Made by a program: the position numbers and the translations under genes. The notes under the pieces were generated by a model. That model saw nothing but the letters and a program-made list of their open reading frames with translations, was not told the origin of the DNA and did not search any database. Shown piece after piece: positions 8,595-16,701 of a stretch of DNA of 64,000 bases (position 1 is the first letter of the stretch; every line of letters begins with the position of its first letter). The stretch comes from Chitinophagales bacterium. Lineage in GTDB: Bacteria; Bacteroidota; Bacteroidia; Chitinophagales; Chitinophagaceae. The stretch is from positions 310,001 to 374,000 of the forward strand of contig JACJXR010000002.1 in assembly GCA_020636505.1 (NCBI GenBank), given 5' to 3'.

Positions 8595-9446
8595 TTATTT
8601 TTTCTCAAACACCATATGATGATAACACCATAGGCCTTTTTTGTATGCTTTGTATTGCGCTCTGGCAGTTTTGTAATGGTCGCGAGCAAACGGCCTTGTG
8701 TTCTTGTTCAGGAAATTATACAACCTACTGTACCATCCACCTGCCAAGTAAGCATAGTACATCACATTCACCGACTTCTTTATGTCCTTAGTATAGTCTT
8801 GTATACTCACAAGTTTGAACCCAGCCGCTTCACCATCCTTCAAAAATTGCTCCAACGTACCGATGTCGGCAATAGCCCAACCGTTGAGCATCATCTGCAT
8901 ATCCGCATCGTAATCTATACCGTAATCTCTTGTTTTGTAAAAATCGCCTACCGCAAACTTGCCACCGGGTTTCAGTACGCGGTGCATTTCTTTGAACAAC
9001 GCAGGTTTGCTTGTGGCCGTTGAGGTGCTTTCCAAACCCCAAGCAATATCAAAGCTCTCTGCAGGGAAATCTGTATTGGTATAATCTTGTTGCTGAAAAT
9101 CCACCAACTCACCTACTCCTTCTCTCGCAGCATAGTTGGCAGCGGTAACGGTTTGCTTTTTGCTGAGTGTAATACCGGTAGCTCTGCAACCCACATGCTT
9201 GGCCATATATATGGAAGAACCTCCGACACCGCAGCCTGCATCCAACACACGATGCTCTTTACCAATACCTGCCCTTTGCATCAAAACCTTGTTGGTATTC
9301 AGCATGGCTTGGGCAAGGCTCTTTGTAGATGCATCCCAAACTCCGTAATGCAGAGACATTATCTTGTCTAATTTCCAAAACCGACGATAGTGTATCTCGG
9401 TCTGGTCGTAGTAACTCTCTACTTCACGGTTGCTAAATGTCCTCAT
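8595..9446 (-). CDS. Class I SAM-dependent methyltransferase, copy B of a tandem pair
   Basis: A 283-residue paralogue of the next gene downstream, with the same motifs (V-L-D-A-G-C-G-V-G-G-S-S, G-I-T-L-S-K-K-Q-T, V-L-K-P-G-G-K) and the same ending G-L-W-C-Y-H-H-M. The two genes are 15 bases apart in one orientation and probably share a transcript starting above 9446. Differences concentrate in the middle of the protein (residues 40-65 and 175-225), where the acceptor-binding cap lies in this fold, so the copies may have different substrates. Confidence 0.82.
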   Translation of the reverse strand: MRTFSNREVESYYDQTEIHYRRFWKLDKIMSLHYGVWDASTKSLAQAMLNTNKVLMQRAGIGKEHRVLDAGCGVGGSSIYMAKHVGCRATGITLSKKQTVTAANYAAREGVGELVDFQQQDYTNTDFPAESFDIAWGLESTSTATSKPALFKEMHRVLKPGGKFAVGDFYKTRDYGIDYDADMQMMLNGWAIADIGTLEQFLKDGEAAGFKLVSIQDYTKDIKKSVNVMYYAYLAGGWYSRLYNFLNKNTRPFARDHYKTARAQYKAYKKGLWCYHHMVFEKK

Positions 9447-9494
9447 CGATTGCCAATTTGGGCGTGAAAATATTCAATCGGTATAACGCGAATG

Positions 9495-10151
9495 TTAACC
9501 CGGTATACGAGCCATGTATTTGGTCATCTCCTTTATCTGATCCACCACTTGCGCGTTCTTGGATTTGCAAGCCTTGGCCTTATTGAAGTACAATTTGGCA
9601 CTGCGGAAATCGCGACGTTGCATACAGATACCTGAAAGCTGCAAATAAGCAGTAGCCTCACTGTCCTTATCAGGCAAACCCGCTTTTACGGCTTTGCGCA
9701 AGTTTTCGTATGCTTCTTTCAGATTACCCTTCTTAAACGCGATGGAGCCCAATTGCAAATATGCTCCACCTTCGTACTCTTTGTCAGGCATACCTGTCTC
9801 CAAGCCTTTACGCAATTCAGCCTCGGCAGTATCAAAATCTTCCGACATGGTGGAGATGTTGGCACGCAACATATAATATGATGAACGTACCGGCTTGTAT
9901 AACAGTTTAGGATATTTCACCTTATCTATCAAACCTTGGGCACCCTCAATATCACCTTCTTCGATGTATTTCTGTATCAGGGTCATAGGACCTACCATAA
10001 AATGGGCCACGACAACCAAAATGGCTATCAGCATAGGCAACCATGCCAGCCACCAAGTAACTTCAAACCCAAGCCAAAAACCCAAACCGATAAGCACAAT
10101 GGCTATCGGCAAACGATACAAAACAATAAAACGACGTAATGCTATGTTCAT
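9495..10151 (-). CDS. Membrane-anchored TPR protein
   Basis: A 218-residue protein with two close N-terminal membrane segments (about 14-30 and 33-52), then a soluble helical part. From about residue 88 there are tetratricopeptide-like repeats, for example A-Y-L-Q-L-G-S-I-A-F-K-K-G-N-L-K-E-A and A-T-A-Y-L-Q-L-S-G-I-C-M-Q-R-R-D-F-R-S-A. The TPR part would face the cytoplasm or periplasm as a protein-binding scaffold. Function unknown. It has its own TATTTTTG promoter box about 20 bases before the ATG. Confidence 0.75.
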   Translation of the reverse strand: MNIALRRFIVLYRLPIAIVLIGLGFWLGFEVTWWLAWLPMLIAILVVVAHFMVGPMTLIQKYIEEGDIEGAQGLIDKVKYPKLLYKPVRSSYYMLRANISTMSEDFDTAEAELRKGLETGMPDKEYEGGAYLQLGSIAFKKGNLKEAYENLRKAVKAGLPDKDSEATAYLQLSGICMQRRDFRSAKLYFNKAKACKSKNAQVVDQIKEMTKYMARIPG

Positions 10152-10170
10152 ACTATTCTTTGATTGGTGG

Positions 10171-10178
10171 CAAAAATA
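10171..10178 (-). promoter_or_regulatory. -7 box (TATTTTTG) for the TPR gene
   Basis: A perfect TAnnTTTG match on the minus strand with TTTG 18 bases further upstream (10197-10200), giving a leader of roughly 15 bases before the ATG at 10151. A second minus-strand TATTTTTG lies at 10278-10285. Confidence 0.55.
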
Positions 10179-10323
10179 GCTTTTTCTGCCTCTTTACAAA
10201 TCCGATGCCCGGTTGTATATATGATACTTTTCAACTTATTATCGGATATAATATTCATTATATCGACAATGAGGGGGCAAAAATACATCATTTTAAGGGT
10301 TTCCTTTAGTGTGCTATTAATCC

Positions 10324-10331
10324 TACTTTTG
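10324..10331 (+). promoter_or_regulatory. -7 box (TACTTTTG) for the methyltransferase at 10347
   Basis: A perfect TAnnTTTG match ends 15 bases before the ATG at 10347. It supports that start over longer in-frame extensions and implies a short leader. No clear -33 element. Confidence 0.4.
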
Positions 10332-10346
10332 AGTTCTTGTACAAAC

Positions 10347-11084
10347 ATGAGAAAGAAAGACTGGTACGAAAACTGGTTTTGCTCGGCATACTACAATTTG
10401 CTTTACGAAGAGCGAGATGAGCTGGAAGCGGCGGCATTCATAGATGCGCTGCTGAAGCATCTGCAACCTGAACAAGGAAGCAGAATGTTGGATATTGCTT
10501 GCGGTGAGGGCAGATTTGCCAAAAAGCTGGCAGAACGTGATTACAATGTCACCGGTATCGACCTTTCTCATGCAAGTATTCAAAACGCGAAGCAGCATGA
10601 AACGGACAATCTTCATTTTTATGTGCATGATATGCGTTTACCGTTCTATTTCAACTATTTCGATTACGCATTCAACTTCTTTACAAGCTTCGGATATTTC
10701 GGTAAAGAGCGCGACCATATGATGGCTGCAGCTTCGTTTGGAAAGAGCCTAAAAAAAGGCGGCATATTGGTAGTGGATTACTTTAACACACAATATGTTA
10801 TCGACCACCTCGTTGAAAAGGAGACAGTGAATAAAAACGACCACGAATTTCAAATAACAAGAAATGTAACAGATGGGTATATCGTAAAAGATATACGCTT
10901 CAACGATGGATTGGATACACCATATCATTTTGCTGAACGAGTGGCGGCGTTTTCATTGGCAGACTTTACAAACATGTTCCAAAAAACGGGCATGGATCTG
11001 ATGGCTACTTTCGGTGATTATGGGTTGAACGAGTACGACTCGAAGAATTCCCAAAGGCTCATCATGATATTCAAAAAACAATAG
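10347..11084 (+). CDS. Class I SAM-dependent methyltransferase
   Basis: A 245-residue methyltransferase starting MRKKDWYENWFCSAYYNLLY, the usual start for a Bacteroidota methyltransferase group with W-F...Y-Y-x-x-L-Y. Motif I is M-L-D-I-A-C-G-E-G-R-F-A (about 48-59), followed by V-T-G-I-D-L-S and K-K-G-G-I-L-V-V-D-Y. The frame stays open upstream to 10164 and would add a hydrophobic stretch with a lipobox-like L-L-L-S-S-C, but a cytosolic SAM enzyme is unlikely to be a lipoprotein, and a -7 box falls in that extension. The PAP2 gene follows after one base, so the two are probably co-transcribed. Substrate unknown. Confidence 0.78.
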   Translation: MRKKDWYENWFCSAYYNLLYEERDELEAAAFIDALLKHLQPEQGSRMLDIACGEGRFAKKLAERDYNVTGIDLSHASIQNAKQHETDNLHFYVHDMRLPFYFNYFDYAFNFFTSFGYFGKERDHMMAAASFGKSLKKGGILVVDYFNTQYVIDHLVEKETVNKNDHEFQITRNVTDGYIVKDIRFNDGLDTPYHFAERVAAFSLADFTNMFQKTGMDLMATFGDYGLNEYDSKNSQRLIMIFKKQ

Positions 11085-11085
11085 C

Positions 11086-11694
11086 GTGCAAGAGATAATC
11101 GACAGACTGATACTATGGGACTATGAAGCATGGTTGTACCTGAACACTCAGTGGGTAAACCCGGTGCTCGATGCCATCATGCCATTCGTTCGAAATCAGT
11201 GGACATGGGCACCATTGTATTTGTTCTTGCTCATCTTCATGCCGATGAATTATAAACGCAAGGGTTTTATGTGGTGCGTGTTCTTCTTGCTCACATTCGC
11301 TCTCGGCGATTTCATCAGCGCAAGTATCATTAAGCCACTATACTTACGCCCAAGACCATGCAACAATATTCACTTGAAAGACATCACGCACCTGTTGGTG
11401 CCTTGCGGTAGCGGATATAGTTTCCCATCGTCGCATGCAACCAACCATTTTGCATTGGGCATTTTCAGTGCCATTACTTTCAAACATATCACCAAATGGA
11501 TATGGCCTATCGGATTACTTTGGGCTATATCGGTAGGTTATGCGCAGATATACGTGGGTGTACACTTTCCGGGAGATGTATTGGTGGGTGGGTTACTCGG
11601 ATCGATAGTCGCCATTATTACCGGCAGTGTATTCAACAGGATATACAAGCTTGAGCGGAAGACTGCTACTCTTGCTCCTCCAGAAACTTCTTAA
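11086..11694 (+). CDS. PAP2-family membrane phosphatase
   Basis: A 202-residue integral membrane protein with about five or six helices and the three phosphatase signatures: K-P-L-Y-L-R-P-R-P (about 85-93), P-S-S-H-A (about 117-121) and S-V-G-Y-A-Q-I-Y-V-G-V-H-F-P-G-D (about 147-162). The active site would face the periplasm and remove phosphate from a lipid pyrophosphate or phosphatidate, for example undecaprenyl pyrophosphate. It starts at GTG (11086), one base after the methyltransferase stop. Its last 29 bases overlap the convergent DUF4476 gene, so there is no room for a terminator. Confidence 0.85.
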   Translation: MQEIIDRLILWDYEAWLYLNTQWVNPVLDAIMPFVRNQWTWAPLYLFLLIFMPMNYKRKGFMWCVFFLLTFALGDFISASIIKPLYLRPRPCNNIHLKDITHLLVPCGSGYSFPSSHATNHFALGIFSAITFKHITKWIWPIGLLWAISVGYAQIYVGVHFPGDVLVGGLLGSIVAIITGSVFNRIYKLERKTATLAPPETS

Positions 11695-12358
11695 ACTCTT
11701 CTTTGGAGCTGTCCAAAGAGAATGCATCGGACAGTTCCGACAAGCTTTCTTTATCCGTTACGTGACTGTAAGACCATTTGGCAAAATCGAGCCTACTTCC
11801 ATCGAATGCCAACCAGTTCACCATTTTCTTCGCTTGCTCTGTTGTGTATGATTTATGAGCCAACGTTTCCTTCATTGTCTTGAGGGTGTTGACATCAGTT
11901 GGCATCTGCTGCACTTCTTGTTCCAAATCAGCCATTTCCTTGTCAGTGATACCCACCATTCTTGAATCGGGAACAGCTCTGCCTCCACTACCCTCTCTCG
12001 GACCATCACCAACATATACATCTTCCATACCTTGAGTGCTGATCCTCATTTTGCCGGAACGTGGGTCCACTTCGCATAAAGTGACGGTTCCTCTGTCCAA
12101 CCTCAGCTTACCCGAATAAATGAGTTTTGCTCTACCACCACCTTTCTTGTATTCCGACACTTCGTACACATTCAACCTATGCCAACCACGAGGCAAGTCT
12201 CCAACGGTAAGTGAACGAGCATATTTTTGATAATCGCGCCCATCTATTTTGATGGCAAGTGGCTCACCTGTTGTAAGCCTCACCTTCAACACGCTCATTT
12301 CTGCGGCAGACACAACCGTCGCAAAAAACAATGCCATTATGGTTACAACCGATCTCAT
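11666..12358 (-). CDS. Secreted DUF4476 protein
   Basis: A 230-residue exported protein; signal peptide MRSVVTIMALFFATVVSAA. Residues about 20-100 form a beta-rich domain with a PEGA-like strand pattern (I-D-G-R-D-Y-Q, then P-R-G-W-H-R-L-N-V-Y). The last 95 residues match DUF4476, a helical domain with T-x-x-Q-A-K-K-M-V-N-W-L-A-F-D-G-S-R-L-D-F-A-K and D-A-F-S-L-D-S-S. Function unknown. I start at ATG 12356-12358 because the longer open frame has no coherent signal peptide. The 3' end overlaps the PAP2 gene by 29 bases. Confidence 0.78.
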   Translation of the reverse strand: MRSVVTIMALFFATVVSAAEMSVLKVRLTTGEPLAIKIDGRDYQKYARSLTVGDLPRGWHRLNVYEVSEYKKGGGRAKLIYSGKLRLDRGTVTLCEVDPRSGKMRISTQGMEDVYVGDGPREGSGGRAVPDSRMVGITDKEMADLEQEVQQMPTDVNTLKTMKETLAHKSYTTEQAKKMVNWLAFDGSRLDFAKWSYSHVTDKESLSELSDAFSLDSSKEEFKKFLEEQE

Positions 12359-12437
12359 AGCGGAAATACGTTGGTTACCTATAAAATTACCCAAATGCTG
12401 TACCAAAAGCAGCACAGAAGATGTATTTACAATTATT

Positions 12438-13175
12438 TTAACGTCCGGTAAGCAGTGCTGCCAATATCCCCGTCGCAACAGCCGCATTCAGCGATTCGGC
12501 ACCACCTTTTCTCGGAATGGTGACTTTTTGGCTTGCAGTATCCAATAAATCTTGAGACAACCCTTTCGATTCGTTTCCGATAAGAATAATGCCGGGCTTT
12601 ACGTCTGTAAGTGAATATATATCGTCTCCATCCAATGCTGCGGCGTATACGGGCTGCTCTGTTTTGCTTATCAACTCTTTCAATTTCGCTTCATGTAGGC
12701 TCACTCGTATATGTCCACCCATGGCAGCCTGTACCACTTTGGGGTTGAAAAATTCGACACAGTCTTCAGATGCAATAATATGCTTGATGCCGAACCAGTC
12801 GGCAATGCGAATAATGGTGCCCATGTTGCCCGGGTCTTGGATATGTTCCAACGCTATTGACCAATCGCCTGCACCAACCTCACTCGTTTGCTTGGCCATG
12901 GATACCACCAACAATACCTTATTGGGTGTTTGCAATGTGCTGACATTCTTGAGTTCATGGTCTGGCACGGTGAACAATTCGGCATTGTGTTTTGTAACAA
13001 GTTGATGATTTTGCTCCACCCAATCGGCAGTAGCGACTATCATCTTAATGTTCCAATCGGACATTAACCATTCTTTCGCAATTTTATCACCTTCAGCAAT
13101 GAACACATTGTGTTGTTTGCGATATTTTTGTTGTGATAACGCCCGAATGTATTTACTTTGTGCCTTTGACAACAT
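12438..13175 (-). CDS. TrmH/SpoU-family RNA 2'-O-methyltransferase
   Basis: A 245-residue SPOUT RNA methyltransferase. The N-terminal ~85 residues are the ribosomal L30e-like substrate-binding domain starting S-K-A-Q-S-K-Y-I-R-A-L. The three SPOUT motifs follow: motif 1 D-P-G-N-M-G-T-I-I-R-I-A-D (where N and R bind and activate the ribose), motif 2 L-I-G-N-E-S-K-G-L-S and motif 3 E-S-L-N-A-A-V-A-T-G-I-L. It should methylate a ribose 2'-OH in rRNA or tRNA, with target unknown. I chose the ATG at 13173-13175 over an upstream TTG. It is divergent from tamL with a 37-base gap. Confidence 0.88.
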   Translation of the reverse strand: MLSKAQSKYIRALSQQKYRKQHNVFIAEGDKIAKEWLMSDWNIKMIVATADWVEQNHQLVTKHNAELFTVPDHELKNVSTLQTPNKVLLVVSMAKQTSEVGAGDWSIALEHIQDPGNMGTIIRIADWFGIKHIIASEDCVEFFNPKVVQAAMGGHIRVSLHEAKLKELISKTEQPVYAAALDGDDIYSLTDVKPGIILIGNESKGLSQDLLDTASQKVTIPRKGGAESLNAAVATGILAALLTGR

Positions 13176-13212
13176 ACTCGACAAAACTAAAATAATTGTC
13201 CGTAGCTAATAC

Positions 13213-15645
13213 ATGAAGTATAAAATAAGTGTACATATCTTATGCATCTCAGTAATAGCTATCCTTGTCAACACAGGGTGCAACAGCACCAAATACCTTA
13301 AAGAAGACGAATACCTCCTTCGCAGCAACTCCGTTAAGCTGAAATCCGACAAATACGTAGACCACAAAGGGGAGTTGACCGATAACTTGAGCGGTGTGGT
13401 GGCGCAAAAGCCAAACTCATATTTTCTTCTTCCGGGATTCACATACAAATTGTGGTTGTACAATCTCAGGCACGACAAGTATCAACAAGACACACTGAAC
13501 TTTCAGATAGAGTCCGGAACAGTAGAGAAACCTGTGATATACGACAGCAGTAGCACTTCTCGTTCTCAGCAATACATGGAGTCTTACCTCTTTCAGCAAG
13601 GATATTTTTATGCGGAAGTGTCTGACACCACAAAATTCAAGAAGCAGAAAGCGTATGTGGAGTATCAAGTGAATACCGGCATCAACTACTTGATAGACAA
13701 GGTGGACATGACCGAGATTGACGATTCTACCATCGCGAAGTTCGTAAGACGCAGATTTTATGAAACCAACTTACGTACCGGTAAAGCTTATTCAGCATCG
13801 CTTGTGGAGAAAGAACGGAGCCGTATCGTGAATATGATAAGAGGTGAAGGTTACTATTACTTTTCCAACGAAAACGTGGCGTTTGTTTTGGATACGATGA
13901 ACAAAGGGTACATGAAGGAAAAAGAAAGTGCAGTGGAAACAGTTGCAGGTTTTGTATCGAGAAAAGAAGATGAAAGAAGAACGCTTGATATCGCCATAAA
14001 AATAACGGACAACGGCAACCCTAAGTCTTTCAAAAGATACGGAATCAACAATATCACCATCTACCCCGACTTCAAAGACAAAGGGGACCTTACGGACGAT
14101 AACATGATGGAGAAAACTGTTCCCGGAGCAGACAAGGTTGTTTTCCGCTATCACGACTACTACATCAAAGAGAAAGTGATATACAATCATCTCTTCCTAT
14201 CTCCGGAAACATATTTCGCATTGGAAGCTCACGACAAGACCATTACCGAGCTCAACCAATTGGGTGTATTCTCAGGTGTACGTATCATCTTTACAGAAGA
14301 CAGTACTCGCACAGGTGAAACCGGATGGATGAACTGCTTAGTATTAATGTCTCCTGCAGACAAGTGGAACTGGGGTACCAACTGGGAAGTATCAAACGGT
14401 ACTACATACACATTGGGTACGGGGCTGACCGCCAGCGTACGCAACACAAATGTTGCCAAAGGAGCCAATTTGTTTACGTTATCCGCAAATGGGGGGTTGG
14501 AAAGTCAGTTTGATACATCTTCAGGTGCTTTCAAAATCATTACCAATACTCTTGGGCTAAACGCAAGTATTGAATTACCCAAATTCCTATTTCCCATCAG
14601 CAGGAAGAGGTACAGTATAAGTAATACCCCTCGTACAGAATTAGCCGGTGGAGCTACAAGGCTGGAGCGCCTCAACTACTTCACGTTATTCAACCTATCC
14701 ACAAGATTCACCTACAAATGGTTGGAAACAAAAGAAAAAAGTTGGGAGGTAACACCTGCATTCATCAACAACATTTCGCTTCCTCCAAGTAAAATATCCG
14801 CCGAGTTTCAACAAAGACTTGATACCAATGACTTTTTGAAAAACAGTTATCGTGAGACATTCATAGAAGGTGAAAATATATCTTGGACATTCGACAACAG
14901 CCAGGATGCAAAGTGGTATGACGACTTCAGCTACATAAAGCTAAGCTTTGAAGAGGCCGGAGGTGTTGTAGCAGGCGTCAACTCCATCACCAAAAACTTG
15001 GACAACAAGTTCTCTCAATACGTCAAATTCGACTTTGACTTAAGACATTTTATACGTCAACGTCATACGACAACCGCACTGCGTTTTTATGGAGGGGTCG
15101 GCATACCATATAATAAAACTCAATCACCAACATTACCATACCTGAAGCAATATTTTGTTGGGGGTGCATACAGTATGCGAGGCTGGAGAATACGCTCACT
15201 TGGACCAGGTGGTTATGTTGACACAAACTCCAACCCCAACCTTATTGACCGTACAGGTGACATGAAGTTGGAGCTGAACGGAGAATATAGATTTGACATT
15301 TTCAAAGCATTCGGCGGAGCTTTGCTTTTTAATGGTGCAGTATTTGCGGATGCAGGAAACATATGGTTATTCTATCCTTCAGCTGATTATGATGACGGTC
15401 ATTTTCAGTTTAATAAACTATACAACCATATGGCGGTCAACTCCGGTTTTGGTATAAGAGTGGATGTTGCCGAAATATTCCTCTTGAGAGTGGACTGCGG
15501 TATACCTCTTAAACAGCCCGGCACCAAAGAATATCCTGACAAAGGAATATACAGTGGCTGGATAGTAGACCGTATCGCCCCCTTCGATGGCAAGTGGAGA
15601 GGCCAAAACATGATATGGAGCATAGCCATCGGTTACCCCTTCTAA
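13213..15645 (+). CDS. tamL: TamL: TamA/BamA-like outer-membrane lipoprotein
   Basis: An 810-residue lipoprotein (lipobox V-N-T-G-C, Cys 23, then N-S-T-K-Y-L-K-E-D-E-Y-L-L) with POTRA-like domains up to about residue 350 and a C-terminal 16-strand-type Omp85 barrel. The barrel has the conserved G-G-A-Y-S-M-R-G-W lid/strand motif (about 651-659), P-G-G-Y, and ends in aromatic F (I-G-Y-P-F). TamL is the Bacteroidota lipoprotein version of TamA and is thought to work with TamB in outer-membrane protein or lipid assembly. No tamB lies in this window. Confidence 0.88.
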   Translation: MKYKISVHILCISVIAILVNTGCNSTKYLKEDEYLLRSNSVKLKSDKYVDHKGELTDNLSGVVAQKPNSYFLLPGFTYKLWLYNLRHDKYQQDTLNFQIESGTVEKPVIYDSSSTSRSQQYMESYLFQQGYFYAEVSDTTKFKKQKAYVEYQVNTGINYLIDKVDMTEIDDSTIAKFVRRRFYETNLRTGKAYSASLVEKERSRIVNMIRGEGYYYFSNENVAFVLDTMNKGYMKEKESAVETVAGFVSRKEDERRTLDIAIKITDNGNPKSFKRYGINNITIYPDFKDKGDLTDDNMMEKTVPGADKVVFRYHDYYIKEKVIYNHLFLSPETYFALEAHDKTITELNQLGVFSGVRIIFTEDSTRTGETGWMNCLVLMSPADKWNWGTNWEVSNGTTYTLGTGLTASVRNTNVAKGANLFTLSANGGLESQFDTSSGAFKIITNTLGLNASIELPKFLFPISRKRYSISNTPRTELAGGATRLERLNYFTLFNLSTRFTYKWLETKEKSWEVTPAFINNISLPPSKISAEFQQRLDTNDFLKNSYRETFIEGENISWTFDNSQDAKWYDDFSYIKLSFEEAGGVVAGVNSITKNLDNKFSQYVKFDFDLRHFIRQRHTTTALRFYGGVGIPYNKTQSPTLPYLKQYFVGGAYSMRGWRIRSLGPGGYVDTNSNPNLIDRTGDMKLELNGEYRFDIFKAFGGALLFNGAVFADAGNIWLFYPSADYDDGHFQFNKLYNHMAVNSGFGIRVDVAEIFLLRVDCGIPLKQPGTKEYPDKGIYSGWIVDRIAPFDGKWRGQNMIWSIAIGYPF

Positions 15646-15663
15646 GGCTTTCTTATTTAGTAT

Positions 15664-15671
15664 TATCTTTG
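15664..15671 (+). promoter_or_regulatory. -7 box (TATCTTTG) for arginase
   Basis: A perfect TAnnTTTG match 8 bases before the ATG at 15680 implies a leader of about 5 bases and a transcript separate from tamL. Confidence 0.5.
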
Positions 15672-15679
15672 GCGTACTT

Positions 15680-16627
15680 ATGCGAAACATAAAGATCCTT
15701 GAAGTTCGTTCTGAAATAGGTGCCGGTACAAGAGGCGCCAGCTTGGGCGTGGATGCCATACAAGTGGCCGCTCTCGATTTCATGAGCAACTTCTTTGTAA
15801 ACTTCTCCACTGAGCAGATAGAAACGGAAAACAGGCTGTTATACGAGCCGATAGCGTCACCATACGCCAAGCGTATACAAGGTGTACTCACCATGTACGA
15901 GCGTGTTTCAACAGCGGTGGTCAGTGCCATGAAATCAGGCCTGTTCCCTGTTGTTTTGGCGGGTGACCACAGTACCGCAGGAGGAACAATAGCCGGTATA
16001 AAAATGGCCAAACCCAAACGTAGATTAGGCGTGATATGGATAGACGCTCATGCCGACCTACACTCTCCATACACCACACCATCAGGCAATATGCACGGTA
16101 TGCCTTTGGCCGCTTCAATGGGATTCGACAACCTTGAATGTAAGGTGCATACTCCCGACGATAAAACTGTGAACCAGTGGGAGCAATTGAAGAACATCGG
16201 CAAGATATGCCCGAAGATAAAGCCGGAAGATGTTGTGTTTATCGCACTGCGCGAATACGAAAAAGAAGAAGAGCATATCATCAAGAAGCACGGCATAAAA
16301 GTGATACCTGTATCTGAAGTGAGGAAGAAGGGTGTGGAAAGTGTGGTAAGACAAACCATGCTCCATCTCAGCGACTGTGATGATATATACGTATCCTTTG
16401 ATGTGGACTCGCTCGACAGTTCCATATCAAGAGGTACAGGAACTCCTGTTGCCAACGGATTGAAAGAACGTGAGGCGGAAGATCTACTGGCCACCATCAT
16501 GCAGAACCATAAAATATGCTGCTTTGAAATAACAGAGGTGAACCCTACTCTCGACAAAGAGAACCTGATGGCGGAAATAGCCTTCAACATACTTCAAAGA
16601 AGCGTGAACATATTGTTAGTAAACTAA
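15680..16627 (+). CDS. rocF: Arginase/ureohydrolase family enzyme
   Basis: A 315-residue ureohydrolase. Manganese ligands are in G-D-H-S (about 94-97), D-A-H-A-D-L-H (about 122-128) and S-F-D-V-D-S-L-D (about 234-241), and the late Glu is in I-T-E-V-N-P. Arginase marks include the N-terminal E-I-G-A-G-T-R-G-A-S-L-G-V-D-A and the G-N-M-H-G-M-P loop. It hydrolyses arginine to ornithine and urea in the cytoplasm. Agmatinase or formiminoglutamase activity is less likely from the N-terminus. It ends 24 bases before a 28-base perfect palindrome. Confidence 0.88.
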   Translation: MRNIKILEVRSEIGAGTRGASLGVDAIQVAALDFMSNFFVNFSTEQIETENRLLYEPIASPYAKRIQGVLTMYERVSTAVVSAMKSGLFPVVLAGDHSTAGGTIAGIKMAKPKRRLGVIWIDAHADLHSPYTTPSGNMHGMPLAASMGFDNLECKVHTPDDKTVNQWEQLKNIGKICPKIKPEDVVFIALREYEKEEEHIIKKHGIKVIPVSEVRKKGVESVVRQTMLHLSDCDDIYVSFDVDSLDSSISRGTGTPVANGLKEREAEDLLATIMQNHKICCFEITEVNPTLDKENLMAEIAFNILQRSVNILLVN

Positions 16628-16650
16628 CCGACAAAACCTGATACAATAAG

Positions 16651-16678
16651 AAAGGTCCACTGCATGCAGTGGACCTTT
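16651..16678. terminator. Bidirectional terminator, 28-base perfect palindrome
   Basis: AAAGGTCCACTGCA is followed directly by its complement. It sits between the convergent arginase and DksA-like genes and is bounded by a TTTT run on the plus strand. Confidence 0.85.
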
Positions 16679-16701
16679 TATCTTAAAGTGTTCTCTAAAA
16701 C

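Noticed and set aside
7728..9446. Possible repeat-mediated assembly artefact at the duplicated methyltransferases
   Set aside because: The copies differ throughout at the protein level, so they are genuine diverged paralogues.
10269..10346. Upstream extension of the 10347 methyltransferase giving a lipoprotein signal (L-L-L-S-S-C)
   Set aside because: A SAM-dependent enzyme should not be exported. The stretch is AT-rich intergenic DNA, contains a -7 box, and the relatives' typical start is at MRKKDWYENWF.
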